From: CBDVBD01 sp965372135
GTDB lineage: Bacteria; Electryoneota; RPQS01; CBDVBD01
DNA: 21,999 nt
Direction: 5' to 3'
Assembly (NCBI GenBank): GCA_965372135.1
Contig: CBDVBD010000040.1
Span: 1-21,999, forward strand
This document shows positions 6,879 to 14,720 of this stretch, piece after piece. Each line of letters starts with the position of its first letter. Position 1 is the first letter of the stretch. The translations under genes were made by a program, and so were the position numbers. Below the pieces are notes generated by a model, which was given only the letters and a program-made list of their open reading frames with translations, made no database searches and had not been told where the DNA came from.

Positions 6879-6902
6879 CTGGCAGACGCCCTCGTCTGCC
6901 AG
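6879..6902. repeat. Perfect REP-like hairpin in the hutU-YjbQ spacer
   Basis: Perfect ten-base arms CTGGCAGACG and CGTCTGCCAG enclose CCCT. The architecture (ten-base arms, four-base loop) matches the hairpins at 5787, 6401 and 3153, with different arm sequences. No T-run follows. Confidence 0.8.
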
Positions 6903-6952
6903 ATTCCGTCATACGAGGAATCGCGATTCGTTGGCGTGTGACAGCACTTGAA

Positions 6953-8602
6953 TCAGTCCATTGGGATCGTGATGTTATGTTTTTGTGCAGATTCTTCCGC
7001 TTCCTGATATCCGGCATCCACGTGGCGGAAAATGCCCATCAAGGGATCGTTAGTCAGCACCCGGTTTAAGCGTACTTGCATTTCCGGTGTGCCATCCGCC
7101 ACAATCACCTGTCCGGCATGGAGCGACAGTCCGATCCCGACACCGCCGCCGTGATGGAACGACACCCAGGACGCACCCGAAGCGGTATTCAACAGCGCAT
7201 TCAACACGGGCCAATCGGCGATGGCGTCGGACCCGTCTTTCATGCCTTCGGTTTCCCGGTAGGGCGACGCCACCGAGCCGCAATCCAGATGATCGCGTCC
7301 GATCACGATAGGTGCGGAAATCTCGCCCCTGCTGACCGCCTGGTTTATCGCTTCACCGAACTTGGCGCGGGCACCATAGCCCAACCAACATATCCGTGCG
7401 GGTAAGCCCTGGAAGGGTACCTTCTTTTGAGCCATGGTTATCCACCTGGTTAATGCCTTATCTTCATGGAACAGGTCCAGCACGATCTGGTCGGTGCGGT
7501 AGATGTCCTCTGAATTTCCCGACAACGCCACCCAGCGGAACGGTCCCTTGCCTTCACAGAACAACGGTCGGACATAGGCGGGCACGAATCCAGGATAATC
7601 AAAGGCACGTTTACATCCGCCTTGTTGTGCCTGTCCGCGCAGGTTATTGCCATAATCGAACACCACCGCTCCCCGATCCTGCATTTCCACCATCGCCTGG
7701 CAGTGCACCGCCATCGACCGGTACGCCATTTCCCGGTACTTTTCTGGATCGGACTTCCGTAACGTTAATGCTGCTTGGTAAGGAATGCCGTGGGGCACAT
7801 AGCCGTTGAGCTCATCGTGGGCTGAGGTCTGGTCGGTGACCACATCGGGGATGATTCCCCGTTTCACGAATTCCGGGAACACATCGGCTGCATTGGCATT
7901 AAGCGCGATCGATAACGCTATCCCCTTTTCCATAGCAGCTCGTGCCTTAGCAATCGCTTCATCAAATGATGCCGCTTCGGTGTCGCAGAATCCAGCTTTC
8001 ACACGTCTTTCCAGGCGTCCGTGATCCACTTCGGCAATAATGGCGACTCCTTCGTTCATAGTCACCGCCAATGGCTGGGCGCCACCCATTCCACCCAGTC
8101 CGGCGGTCAACGTTAATTTGCCTTTCAGCGATCCACCGAAATGGCGGTCTGCCAGTGATGCTAAAGTCTCATAGGTACCCTGCAGGATTCCCTGCGTACT
8201 GATATAAATCCATGATCCGGCGGTCATCTGACCGTACATCATCAAACCCTGTTTCTCCAGGTCCCGGAACACGTCCCAGGTCGCCCATTTCCCCACCAGG
8301 TTGGAGTTGGCAATCAACACCCGCGGGCTGTAGGGATGTGTTTTCGCTATCCCCACCGGTTTTCCGGACTGTACCAATAAGGTCTCATCGTTTTCCAGCT
8401 CCTTCAGACACCGCACGATGGCATCAAAGCATTCCCAATTCCGAGCTGCTTTACCCGATCCGCCGTACACCACCAAGTCTTCCGGTTTTTCGGCTACATC
8501 CGGGTCCAAATTGTTCATCAACATGCGTAATGCGGCTTCCTGATGCCATCCTTTACAGGATATATCGGTCCCTCGAGGAGCCCGAATAGTACGCGATGAC
8601 AT
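6953..8602 (-). CDS. hutU: Urocanate hydratase
   Basis: HutU converts urocanate to 4-imidazolone-5-propanoate, step 2 of histidine degradation, using tightly bound NAD+ as an electrophile. The sequence matches the family end to end: 'IRAPRGTDISCKGWHQEAALRMLMNNLDP' at the N-terminus, the glycine-rich 'AGLGGMGGAQPLA', 'QGGCKRAFDYPGFVPAYVRPLF', 'GPFRWVALSG', and 'IVIGRDHLDCGSVASPYRETEGM' ahead of 'SWVSFHHGGGVGIG'. I place the start at the ATG ending at 8602 (549 residues) because AGGAG lies five to seven bases upstream and family proteins begin here. The ATG at 8638 would add 12 non-conserved residues and lacks a ribosome binding site. It is the first gene of the minus-strand series. hutI lies downstream, but no hutH is in the window. 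Confidence 0.97.
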   Translation of the reverse strand: MSSRTIRAPRGTDISCKGWHQEAALRMLMNNLDPDVAEKPEDLVVYGGSGKAARNWECFDAIVRCLKELENDETLLVQSGKPVGIAKTHPYSPRVLIANSNLVGKWATWDVFRDLEKQGLMMYGQMTAGSWIYISTQGILQGTYETLASLADRHFGGSLKGKLTLTAGLGGMGGAQPLAVTMNEGVAIIAEVDHGRLERRVKAGFCDTEAASFDEAIAKARAAMEKGIALSIALNANAADVFPEFVKRGIIPDVVTDQTSAHDELNGYVPHGIPYQAALTLRKSDPEKYREMAYRSMAVHCQAMVEMQDRGAVVFDYGNNLRGQAQQGGCKRAFDYPGFVPAYVRPLFCEGKGPFRWVALSGNSEDIYRTDQIVLDLFHEDKALTRWITMAQKKVPFQGLPARICWLGYGARAKFGEAINQAVSRGEISAPIVIGRDHLDCGSVASPYRETEGMKDGSDAIADWPVLNALLNTASGASWVSFHHGGGVGIGLSLHAGQVIVADGTPEMQVRLNRVLTNDPLMGIFRHVDAGYQEAEESAQKHNITIPMD

Positions 8603-8624
8603 TGACACTCCTATAGCAAAAGAC

Positions 8625-8637
8625 ATACTATTAACCA
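8625..8637. repeat. 13-bp direct repeat, copy 1
   Basis: ATACTATTAACCA occurs here, just upstream of the hutU ribosome binding site, and again at 8811-8823. The spacing places it within the hutU leader, downstream of the proposed hutU promoter, so it could be an operator. No regulator gene is nearby. Confidence 0.5.
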
Positions 8638-8689
8638 TTAAATTCCCCGCACAATTTATTTAAAAAGTGCGTAATCCCCCAATTTCACA

Positions 8690-8718
8690 AATATAGTGCT
8701 TTTTTTCACCAAAATCAA
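8690..8718 (-). promoter_or_regulatory. Predicted hutU promoter
   Basis: On the minus strand TTGATT (8713-8718), a 17-base spacer and TATATT (8690-8695) resemble a sigma-70-type promoter. Transcription would start near 8683, about 80 bases before the hutU ATG. Prediction from consensus only. Confidence 0.5.
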
Positions 8719-8810
8719 GCAATTTCCCCCACCTTTTCCTATATCCTTAGGTTCATCAGACTTAGGCGATTATCACAAGACCACGATCAAAATATAGTAA
8801 ATATAGGGAT

Positions 8811-8823
8811 ATACTATTAACCA
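8811..8823. repeat. 13-bp direct repeat, copy 2
   Basis: Second copy of ATACTATTAACCA. It is preceded by AATATAGTAAATATA-like sequence (from about 8791), giving a partial inverted repeat around TATACTATT. It lies between the two divergent promoter elements. Confidence 0.5.
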
Positions 8824-8853
8824 ACCGTTTGGGAAATGTAAAAAAGTTGTAAA

Positions 8854-8873
8854 ATTTCACCATATGGCGAAAT
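8854..8873. promoter_or_regulatory. 20-bp palindrome, candidate regulator binding site
   Basis: ATTTCACCATATGGCGAAAT is self-complementary at nine of ten base-pair positions. It ends five bases upstream of the proposed -35 box of the plus-strand promoter, the usual place for an activator site. The dyad form suggests a dimeric regulator. The identity of the regulator is unknown. Confidence 0.5.
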
Positions 8874-8878
8874 AACAC

Positions 8879-8907
8879 TTGCATTATGATAAATGACCGG
8901 TTATATT
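8879..8907 (+). promoter_or_regulatory. Predicted promoter of the secreted-protein gene series
   Basis: TTGCAT (8879-8884), a 17-base spacer and TATATT (8902-8907) resemble a sigma-70-type promoter with the same -10 word and spacing as the proposed hutU promoter. It leaves a leader of about 100 bases before the ATG at 9018. Prediction from consensus only. Confidence 0.55.
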
Positions 8908-9017
8908 ATTGTCACAGATTCTTACCTATGTCACCATTGTATTCGATACCCTCTATCCGGTAAATTTTCTTTCCTTGAGGGGTAAAGATTAATCACCAAG
9001 TCGCATGGAGGTGAAAA

Positions 9018-10865
9018 ATGTTTCGTAATACTTTGTTATTAACAACAATTAGCATTATTGTCATTACTGGATGGTGCTATGCAATTCAGGTCGATGGTCA
9101 CTGTTACCTTCGGAACCAGACCAACCACGACAGTATCAAGGTTCTCTTCTGGGAATCTTATAACCACACTCCCCTCGACTCCACCTATACTGATTCAACC
9201 GGATATTACCAGATTGATGTGGCATCGGGTTCTTACGACATCCAGTTCAGGCATCTTGGGTACTACAATCATGAGATGCTTGAACAGTACATCGGTTCAA
9301 ATATTACTTTTCGAAACATCTTCCTGCTCCCCGCTCCGGGAACTCCTATTCAAGGCAGCCTAAGTGGAACATTGCCAGCGGATACGTTTCTGGTTTGGGA
9401 TAATATAGAGGTGGAATCGGGGCAGAATTTGACATTACAACCCGGCACTGTGTTCTTATTCGATGGTCGGTATCGATTCGAGATTTCTGGGACTCTATTG
9501 GCAAATGGATGTGAATCTGACAGTATTAAATTCATTTCTAGTCCGGTGAACCAAGAATGGCGGGGCATGCTGTTACGCGAGTCCGAAATTTCAATCTTGG
9601 AGTATTGCTTGGTCTCAGGAAGTCTTTATAGTGGAATTACAGTTTACAGCAACTCAACCATCAGACACTGCACAATCACCGGAAATTCTAATCAAAATGG
9701 CTACGGAGGAGGCATCGTTTGCTGGAACTCTGATCCCACTATCGAGTACTGCACGATAACCGATAACGATGGGGCATCTTATGGAGGAGGAATTTTGTGC
9801 AATCCGTATGCAAATCCGGTTATCCGATATTGCACTATCAGTAATAATACTGCACGTGAAGGAGCAGGAATTCATTTGGGAGCAGTAGCGGGAATTCAAG
9901 GGAGACCAATTATTGAACACTGCATTATCAGCGGGAATACTACTCAACATTATGGAGAGGGGGGCGGGATTTACTGTTCCAGTTCAGGAGGTCCTACAAT
10001 CCGTTACTGCACTATCACCAACAATATTTCCAGGTACGGCGGAGGGATCTACAGCGAAGGCGGCAGTGATTTAATAATAGACCATTGTGAAATCACCGAG
10101 AATCATGCTTGTTCTGATGGTGGTGGAATCGATCTCCATAATTCAAGTCCTCCTATCACTAATTGCACTATCAGTGCAAATTACGCAGGCAGTGGGGGTG
10201 GAATACATCTCAGGTATTCTAGCTCATCGATCATCAACTCAATAATTTCGGGAAATACTGCGGGTGGTGGCATTTACTTCCGCTATCAAACCGCCGATGT
10301 TTCCGTTACTTACAGTGATGTCTCGAATAATAATGAGGGTGATTTTGTGGGACTCTACGTTCCGCAGGGCTTGGGTCAGATCGTAACCGTTAATGCTAAT
10401 GGCGATTCCTGTGATATTTTCTATAATATTTTCCTGAATCCCATGTTAACCGGCAATTATCACCTCCAAGCTGGATCTCCGTGTATCGATGCCGGCGATC
10501 CCACTTATCCCTATGATCCCGACAGTACCATCGCTGACATCGGTGCTTTCTATTTCAATCAACTGACAGTCCCGGATCCCAATTATCCGCCTACGCAACC
10601 GTCAGACTTTTGCTTATACCAAAACTACCCCAATCCATTCAATCCCATTACAACCATTGGTTTTGCTATCCCTTATGCAGCTCACACAACCTTGAAAGTA
10701 TTCGACATCACCGGTCGGCAAGTCACTACATTAGTCAACGGTTGGCGAACTCCAGGTATCCATAAAGTCATCCTTGATGGATCCAATTTGGCAACCGGAA
10801 TCTATTTCGCTCGCTTGAAATGTAAAAATTACACTCAGGCGCAAAAAATGTTGCTTTTGAAGTAA
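9018..10865 (+). CDS. Secreted right-handed beta-helix protein with T9SS-type C-terminal domain
   Basis: A 615-residue protein. A signal peptide spans about residues 1-22 ('LLLTTISIIVITGWCYA'). Residues about 24-110 look like a carboxypeptidase-regulatory-like beta-sandwich ('DSTYTDSTGYYQIDVASGSY'). A parallel beta-helix follows at about 130-500, with at least eight rungs of the 'YCTITxNx' type, each trailed by 'GGGI'. It closes with 'GSPCIDAGDP' and 'ADIGAFYF'. The last 80 or so residues, 'YQNYPNPFNPITTIGFAIP' to 'KMLLLK', are a T9SS/FlgD-Ig-like sorting domain, implying export through the outer membrane and surface anchoring or release. Such helices often bind or cut polysaccharide, but no catalytic residues can be assigned. 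GGAGGTG precedes the ATG. First gene of the plus-strand series. Confidence 0.88.
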   Translation: MFRNTLLLTTISIIVITGWCYAIQVDGHCYLRNQTNHDSIKVLFWESYNHTPLDSTYTDSTGYYQIDVASGSYDIQFRHLGYYNHEMLEQYIGSNITFRNIFLLPAPGTPIQGSLSGTLPADTFLVWDNIEVESGQNLTLQPGTVFLFDGRYRFEISGTLLANGCESDSIKFISSPVNQEWRGMLLRESEISILEYCLVSGSLYSGITVYSNSTIRHCTITGNSNQNGYGGGIVCWNSDPTIEYCTITDNDGASYGGGILCNPYANPVIRYCTISNNTAREGAGIHLGAVAGIQGRPIIEHCIISGNTTQHYGEGGGIYCSSSGGPTIRYCTITNNISRYGGGIYSEGGSDLIIDHCEITENHACSDGGGIDLHNSSPPITNCTISANYAGSGGGIHLRYSSSSIINSIISGNTAGGGIYFRYQTADVSVTYSDVSNNNEGDFVGLYVPQGLGQIVTVNANGDSCDIFYNIFLNPMLTGNYHLQAGSPCIDAGDPTYPYDPDSTIADIGAFYFNQLTVPDPNYPPTQPSDFCLYQNYPNPFNPITTIGFAIPYAAHTTLKVFDITGRQVTTLVNGWRTPGIHKVILDGSNLATGIYFARLKCKNYTQAQKMLLLK

Positions 10866-10912
10866 TTATATATTACATTTGAACACATCACACAACGATT
10901 GAGGAGGAAAAA

Positions 10913-12484
10913 ATGTATCGAATGCTCATCACAATCGCCTGCCTGTTCTGTGTTTTTACCTTAAGTGCCACCGCCACAATCATCCATGTACCCAGTCAAT
11001 ATCCCACCATTCAAGCTGGCGTTAATGCCGCCAGCCCCGGTGATACTGTGCTGGTGGCACCCGGTATCTACTACGAAAACATCCAGATGAGGGAGGGAGT
11101 CAGCCTGTTTGGCTCGGGCATGGACAGTACCGTTATCGATGGCGGCGGCATCACCGACGTGGTTTATGCCTACCAGATTAACAATGCTGTCATCGAGGAT
11201 TTCACCATCCAAAACAGCCAGCAAGGAGGCAGTTCGCCAGGCAATATCGGGGTGTTTTTCAATCCCCAATCCTCTACGGGGATTAAGATTGTTAGGAATT
11301 GTATCGTCAGACACAACGGGCACGGTGTCCAGGTCTGGAACGATTTCGGGGGGGTCGCCTATGTGGAAAACAATGTCATCACCGACAATATTTATGATGG
11401 TTTTGACCCCTACTTGGGCACCACCCACCTCACCAACAACACCATCGTCAGCAACGGGCGCGACGGCTACCACGACTGGGCGGGCGGGGGTCAAGTTTAC
11501 ATCAAAAACAACATCTTCGCCGAGAACGGTCGTTATGGCATTTTCAAGCACCGTGATACACCGGTTTACATCTCCTACAATGATGTATGGGCCAATATAG
11601 GCGGTGATTATCTGGAAGGCTACTCTGGGCCGCCTGTTCCTTTTACTCCAATCCCGGGTACCGGGGAAATTTCCGCAAATCCTCTGTTTGCGGATCCTCC
11701 ATTGGATTATCACTTAACCTGGGCGAATTTTCCCACACCCGATTCCACCAGGTCGCCTTGTATCGATGCCGGGGATCCGGCATTACCCTTAGATCCCGAT
11801 TCCACCCGGGCTGATATGGGCGCTTTCTACTTCGATCAGTGGTACCCTGATATATCGGTTACCTTGCTGCCCTATGGCGCTCCCATTATCATCCCTGATT
11901 CCGGGGGATGGTTCGAATTCAGCTTCATGGCTGATTACATACAACCTGCCTGGGTGCCTTTTGACGGTTGGATGATGATTATGGATCCGGATTCGGTCTG
12001 GACCGACCCGGTGATGGAGTTCACCTTACCAGCCCAAAACGCAGGTACTTTCTTTGAATTCGATTCTCTATATACCGTGCAAGCTGGTCTTGATACCGGG
12101 ATTTACATTTTCGAAGCCCGGGTGGGATACTTTCCCGATGAGGTTTGGGATACCGATGCGTTCACTTTTCAAATCATGGATACTACTTCTAATGTTCCGG
12201 ATTATAGCGTAACAATGCCTATGGATTTTATGCTGTATCCGGCATACCCCAATCCCTTTAATCCAACAACGACGTTGACTTTTAGCGTACCTACCTCGAC
12301 TCATGTCAGCTTAAAAATTTATGATGTAACCGGAAGATATGTCACTACGCTTGTCAATGGTTGGCAGATGGCAGGATCGCATGAAGTGTTGTTCGATGGT
12401 AACAGGTATCCATCCGGTATCTACTTTTGTCAATTGAGCACAGGGACTTTTCATGACGTTACCAAGATGGTGTTGTTGAAATAA
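10913..12484 (+). CDS. Secreted beta-helix protein with Ig-like module and T9SS-type C-terminal domain
   Basis: A 523-residue protein. A signal peptide spans about residues 1-21. A pectin-lyase-like beta-helix follows, starting 'IIHVPSQYPTIQAGVNAASP' and 'GDTVLVAPGIYYENI', the classic opening of DUF1565-type helices, and ending at 'SPCIDAGDP' and 'ADMGAFYF' near residue 305. Residues about 315-430 form an Ig-like module with 'PFDGWMMIMDPDSVWTDPVMEF' and 'VWDTDAFTFQIMDTTSNVPD'. A closely similar module occurs in the protein at 17796-19943. The last 80 residues, 'YPAYPNPFNPTTTLTFSVP' to 'KMVLLK', are the T9SS-type sorting domain. The start has GAGGAGG seven bases upstream, and the gene follows the previous one by 47 bases. 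Ligand or activity unknown. Confidence 0.88.
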   Translation: MYRMLITIACLFCVFTLSATATIIHVPSQYPTIQAGVNAASPGDTVLVAPGIYYENIQMREGVSLFGSGMDSTVIDGGGITDVVYAYQINNAVIEDFTIQNSQQGGSSPGNIGVFFNPQSSTGIKIVRNCIVRHNGHGVQVWNDFGGVAYVENNVITDNIYDGFDPYLGTTHLTNNTIVSNGRDGYHDWAGGGQVYIKNNIFAENGRYGIFKHRDTPVYISYNDVWANIGGDYLEGYSGPPVPFTPIPGTGEISANPLFADPPLDYHLTWANFPTPDSTRSPCIDAGDPALPLDPDSTRADMGAFYFDQWYPDISVTLLPYGAPIIIPDSGGWFEFSFMADYIQPAWVPFDGWMMIMDPDSVWTDPVMEFTLPAQNAGTFFEFDSLYTVQAGLDTGIYIFEARVGYFPDEVWDTDAFTFQIMDTTSNVPDYSVTMPMDFMLYPAYPNPFNPTTTLTFSVPTSTHVSLKIYDVTGRYVTTLVNGWQMAGSHEVLFDGNRYPSGIYFCQLSTGTFHDVTKMVLLK

Positions 12485-12550
12485 GGTTCAGGGTTTATCT
12501 CTAAATAGCTAGAATATTTCGCATTTACCAGCAAATGGGAGGGTGTAATC

Positions 12551-14680
12551 ATGGCACGATTTACCGTATTTTTAGTTATCACATTGGTCATGACATCCAC
12601 ATTTCCAGCATTGTCCCAGGGCTGGAACGTGGAATTATTGGGGAGTATAGCTTATTGGGATAGGGCACGGAATGTTGCGGTGCAAGGGGATTTTGCGTAC
12701 GTTGCTACACGTTCATCTGGACTAAGAATTGTAGACATTTCCGATCCAGAAGCACCAATAGAAATAGGATATTATGATACGCCGGGACTTGCTACAGGTG
12801 TAGCTGTATCCGGGAATTACGCCTATGTGTCGGATCATTCCATGGGATTGAAAGTGATTTGTGTGTCAGATCCGGCACATCCTTATGAAGAGGGATATTA
12901 CGACACTCCGGGGACTTCTTGGGATGTCACTGTATCCGGAAGTTACGCTTATGTGGCAGATGCTGCACAAGGTTTGCGGATCATTGATGTATCTGATCCA
13001 ACAAGTCTTTATGAGGTTGGATACTATGACACTCCCGGGTCTGTTTTAGGTGTCGTCGTTTCCGGAATCTATGCTTATGTGGCAGACGGCTACGAAGGAT
13101 TCCGGATTATCAATGTATCCAATCCAGCAACTCCATCGCAAACAGGATTTTGTGATATCGAAGCGTGGGTTCAAGAGGTTGATATTTACGGAGACCATGC
13201 CTATGTAATTAACGATGATGGAACACTACGGATCATTAATGTGACGAATCCGAATAATCCATTTGTAGTGGGAATTTATGAATTGCCGCACTATGGTAGA
13301 AATCTGGTTGTTTCCGATAGCTATGTATATATAGCAAATTCAGACTTTGGTTTGCGAGTCATCGATGTATCCAACCCCACCAGTCCGTTTGAAGCAGGAT
13401 CTTTTGACACACCAGGGGATGCACATGGTGTTTTTGTATCAAGAACTCATGCATATGTAGCAGATTCAGATTCAGGATTGCGGGTGATCGATGTTGCTAA
13501 TCCAACTAATCCATTTGAAATAGGATATTTTGATACACCTTCAGATCTTTATGATGTAGCATACTCTGAAGATTATGCCTATGTGATGGATAAATACGCA
13601 GGTTTGTCGGTAATCGATGTAAGCGATCCGGAAAGTCCTTTTGTAACTGGAATTTATAATACACCAGGCGAGTCGGAAAGTATCGCCGTTTCTGACAGTT
13701 TCGTTTATATTGCAGATGGATTTTCTGGTTTACGGATAATAGATGTTTCCAATCCAGTAACTCCTTTTGAAACAGGTCATTATGACTCGCTTAACTTTGC
13801 GAAAGGAGTAGCTGTTTCCGGTAATTATGCTTATGTATCTGACTTAGGTTCAGGCTTTCGCGTTATCGATGTCTCCAATCCCTCCAATCCTTTTGGTGTG
13901 GGGCGTTGCAGCACACCGTGGGATGCTAAAGACGTAGCAGTTTCTGGAAATTACGCTTATATGACAGAATGGCGAGGTCTGTGGATCATCGATGTCTCAG
14001 ATCCTGCTAACCCCATCGAAATGAGTAATTTTGACACACCCGGGGATGCATATAGTGTTACTGCTTCCGGAAATTACGCCTATGTAGCGGATGGTAATAC
14101 CGGTCTTCGGATCATCGATGTGTCTAATCCGGAAGAGCCCTTTGAAGTAGGATATTATGACACAACCGGGTATGTTTGTGGTGTTGCGATCTCTGGTAAT
14201 TATGCTTTTTTGGCACATTGTGGTTCGGGTTTGTGGATCATCGATGTGTCTAATCCCGCTGAACCCTTCGAGACAGGATATTATGACACACCTGGGTGGG
14301 CTCGCAGTGTAGCGGTATCTGGTAATTACGCCTACGTAGCGGATACTTATTACTTCGAAGTGTTTGATTTTTTAGATGCACTACCAGTCAAGGAAAATCC
14401 AGCTCCGCAGATTCCACTGGAGTTTTTGTTACATCAGTCCTACCCCAATCCGTTTAACGCCTCCACCGTCTTAACATACACCATCCCTCAACAAGGCAGA
14501 ATAACTCTTACTATCTACAATATCATTGGTAAACAAGTAACGACATTATTCAATGACACGCAACAGCCAGGTATTCATTCAATCCCCTGGAATGCATCTG
14601 ATTTTAGTTCCGGTATCTATTTCGCACATCTACAATCGGGCAACCACACCAAAACCATCAAAATGGTTCTCATGAAATAA
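12551..14680 (+). CDS. LVIVD-repeat secreted protein, paralogue 1
   Basis: A 709-residue protein. A signal peptide spans residues 1-22, ending 'ALSQ', followed by 'GWNVELLGS'. Residues about 55-600 are 13 tandem repeats of 42 residues (one of 41), consensus 'SGLRVIDVSNPxxPFExGY' then 'YDTPGxAxxVAVSGNYAYVAD'. This is the LVIVD family, predicted to fold as beta-propeller blades. The N-terminal half-repeat ('NVAVQGDFAYVAT') and the C-terminal strand ('YFEVFDF') could pair as a 14th blade. The C-terminal 80 residues ('SYPNPFNASTVLTYTIPQQG' to 'KMVLMK') are the T9SS-type sorting domain. GGGAGGG precedes the ATG. Repeats here are far more alike than in the other two paralogues. It likely acts as a surface adhesion or binding scaffold, by inference only. 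Confidence 0.88.
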   Translation: MARFTVFLVITLVMTSTFPALSQGWNVELLGSIAYWDRARNVAVQGDFAYVATRSSGLRIVDISDPEAPIEIGYYDTPGLATGVAVSGNYAYVSDHSMGLKVICVSDPAHPYEEGYYDTPGTSWDVTVSGSYAYVADAAQGLRIIDVSDPTSLYEVGYYDTPGSVLGVVVSGIYAYVADGYEGFRIINVSNPATPSQTGFCDIEAWVQEVDIYGDHAYVINDDGTLRIINVTNPNNPFVVGIYELPHYGRNLVVSDSYVYIANSDFGLRVIDVSNPTSPFEAGSFDTPGDAHGVFVSRTHAYVADSDSGLRVIDVANPTNPFEIGYFDTPSDLYDVAYSEDYAYVMDKYAGLSVIDVSDPESPFVTGIYNTPGESESIAVSDSFVYIADGFSGLRIIDVSNPVTPFETGHYDSLNFAKGVAVSGNYAYVSDLGSGFRVIDVSNPSNPFGVGRCSTPWDAKDVAVSGNYAYMTEWRGLWIIDVSDPANPIEMSNFDTPGDAYSVTASGNYAYVADGNTGLRIIDVSNPEEPFEVGYYDTTGYVCGVAISGNYAFLAHCGSGLWIIDVSNPAEPFETGYYDTPGWARSVAVSGNYAYVADTYYFEVFDFLDALPVKENPAPQIPLEFLLHQSYPNPFNASTVLTYTIPQQGRITLTIYNIIGKQVTTLFNDTQQPGIHSIPWNASDFSSGIYFAHLQSGNHTKTIKMVLMK
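12720..14345 (+). repeat. Coding tandem repeats, about 126-bp period, 13 copies
   Basis: Each unit encodes one 42-residue LVIVD repeat. Strongly retained words include ATCATCGATGTxTCxAATCC and GGATATTATGACACxCC. Units 1-3, 6-7 and 9-13 are most alike; unit 4 is the most diverged. Unit 10 is one codon short (near 13975). Confidence 0.8.
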
Positions 14681-14720
14681 AAGGGTAAATGCGTATTGAT
14701 AATTGACTTTGGAGGGAATC

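Larger units (their letters stand above)
8603..9017. promoter_or_regulatory. Divergent intergenic regulatory region
   Basis: This AT-rich gap of 415 bp between hutU and the plus-strand series is the only long non-coding stretch. It holds two back-to-back promoter-like elements (8690-8718 minus, 8879-8907 plus), a near-perfect 20-bp palindrome (8854-8873) and a 13-bp direct repeat (8625-8637 and 8811-8823). The 104 bases before the first plus-strand gene form a leader with only a weak hairpin (TACCCTC near 8947 against GAGGGGTA near 8977). I see no riboswitch or RNA gene. Confidence 0.6.

Noticed and set aside
10961..11713. A 250-codon minus-strand frame
   Set aside because: It is the antisense of the beta-helix gene at 10913. 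Its Val/Asp/Gly-rich composition mirrors that gene's codons, and there is no ribosome binding site or known domain.
12720..14345. CRISPR-like array, because of regular spacing
   Set aside because: The 126-bp period is in frame and codes for LVIVD units, with no repeat-spacer alternation.
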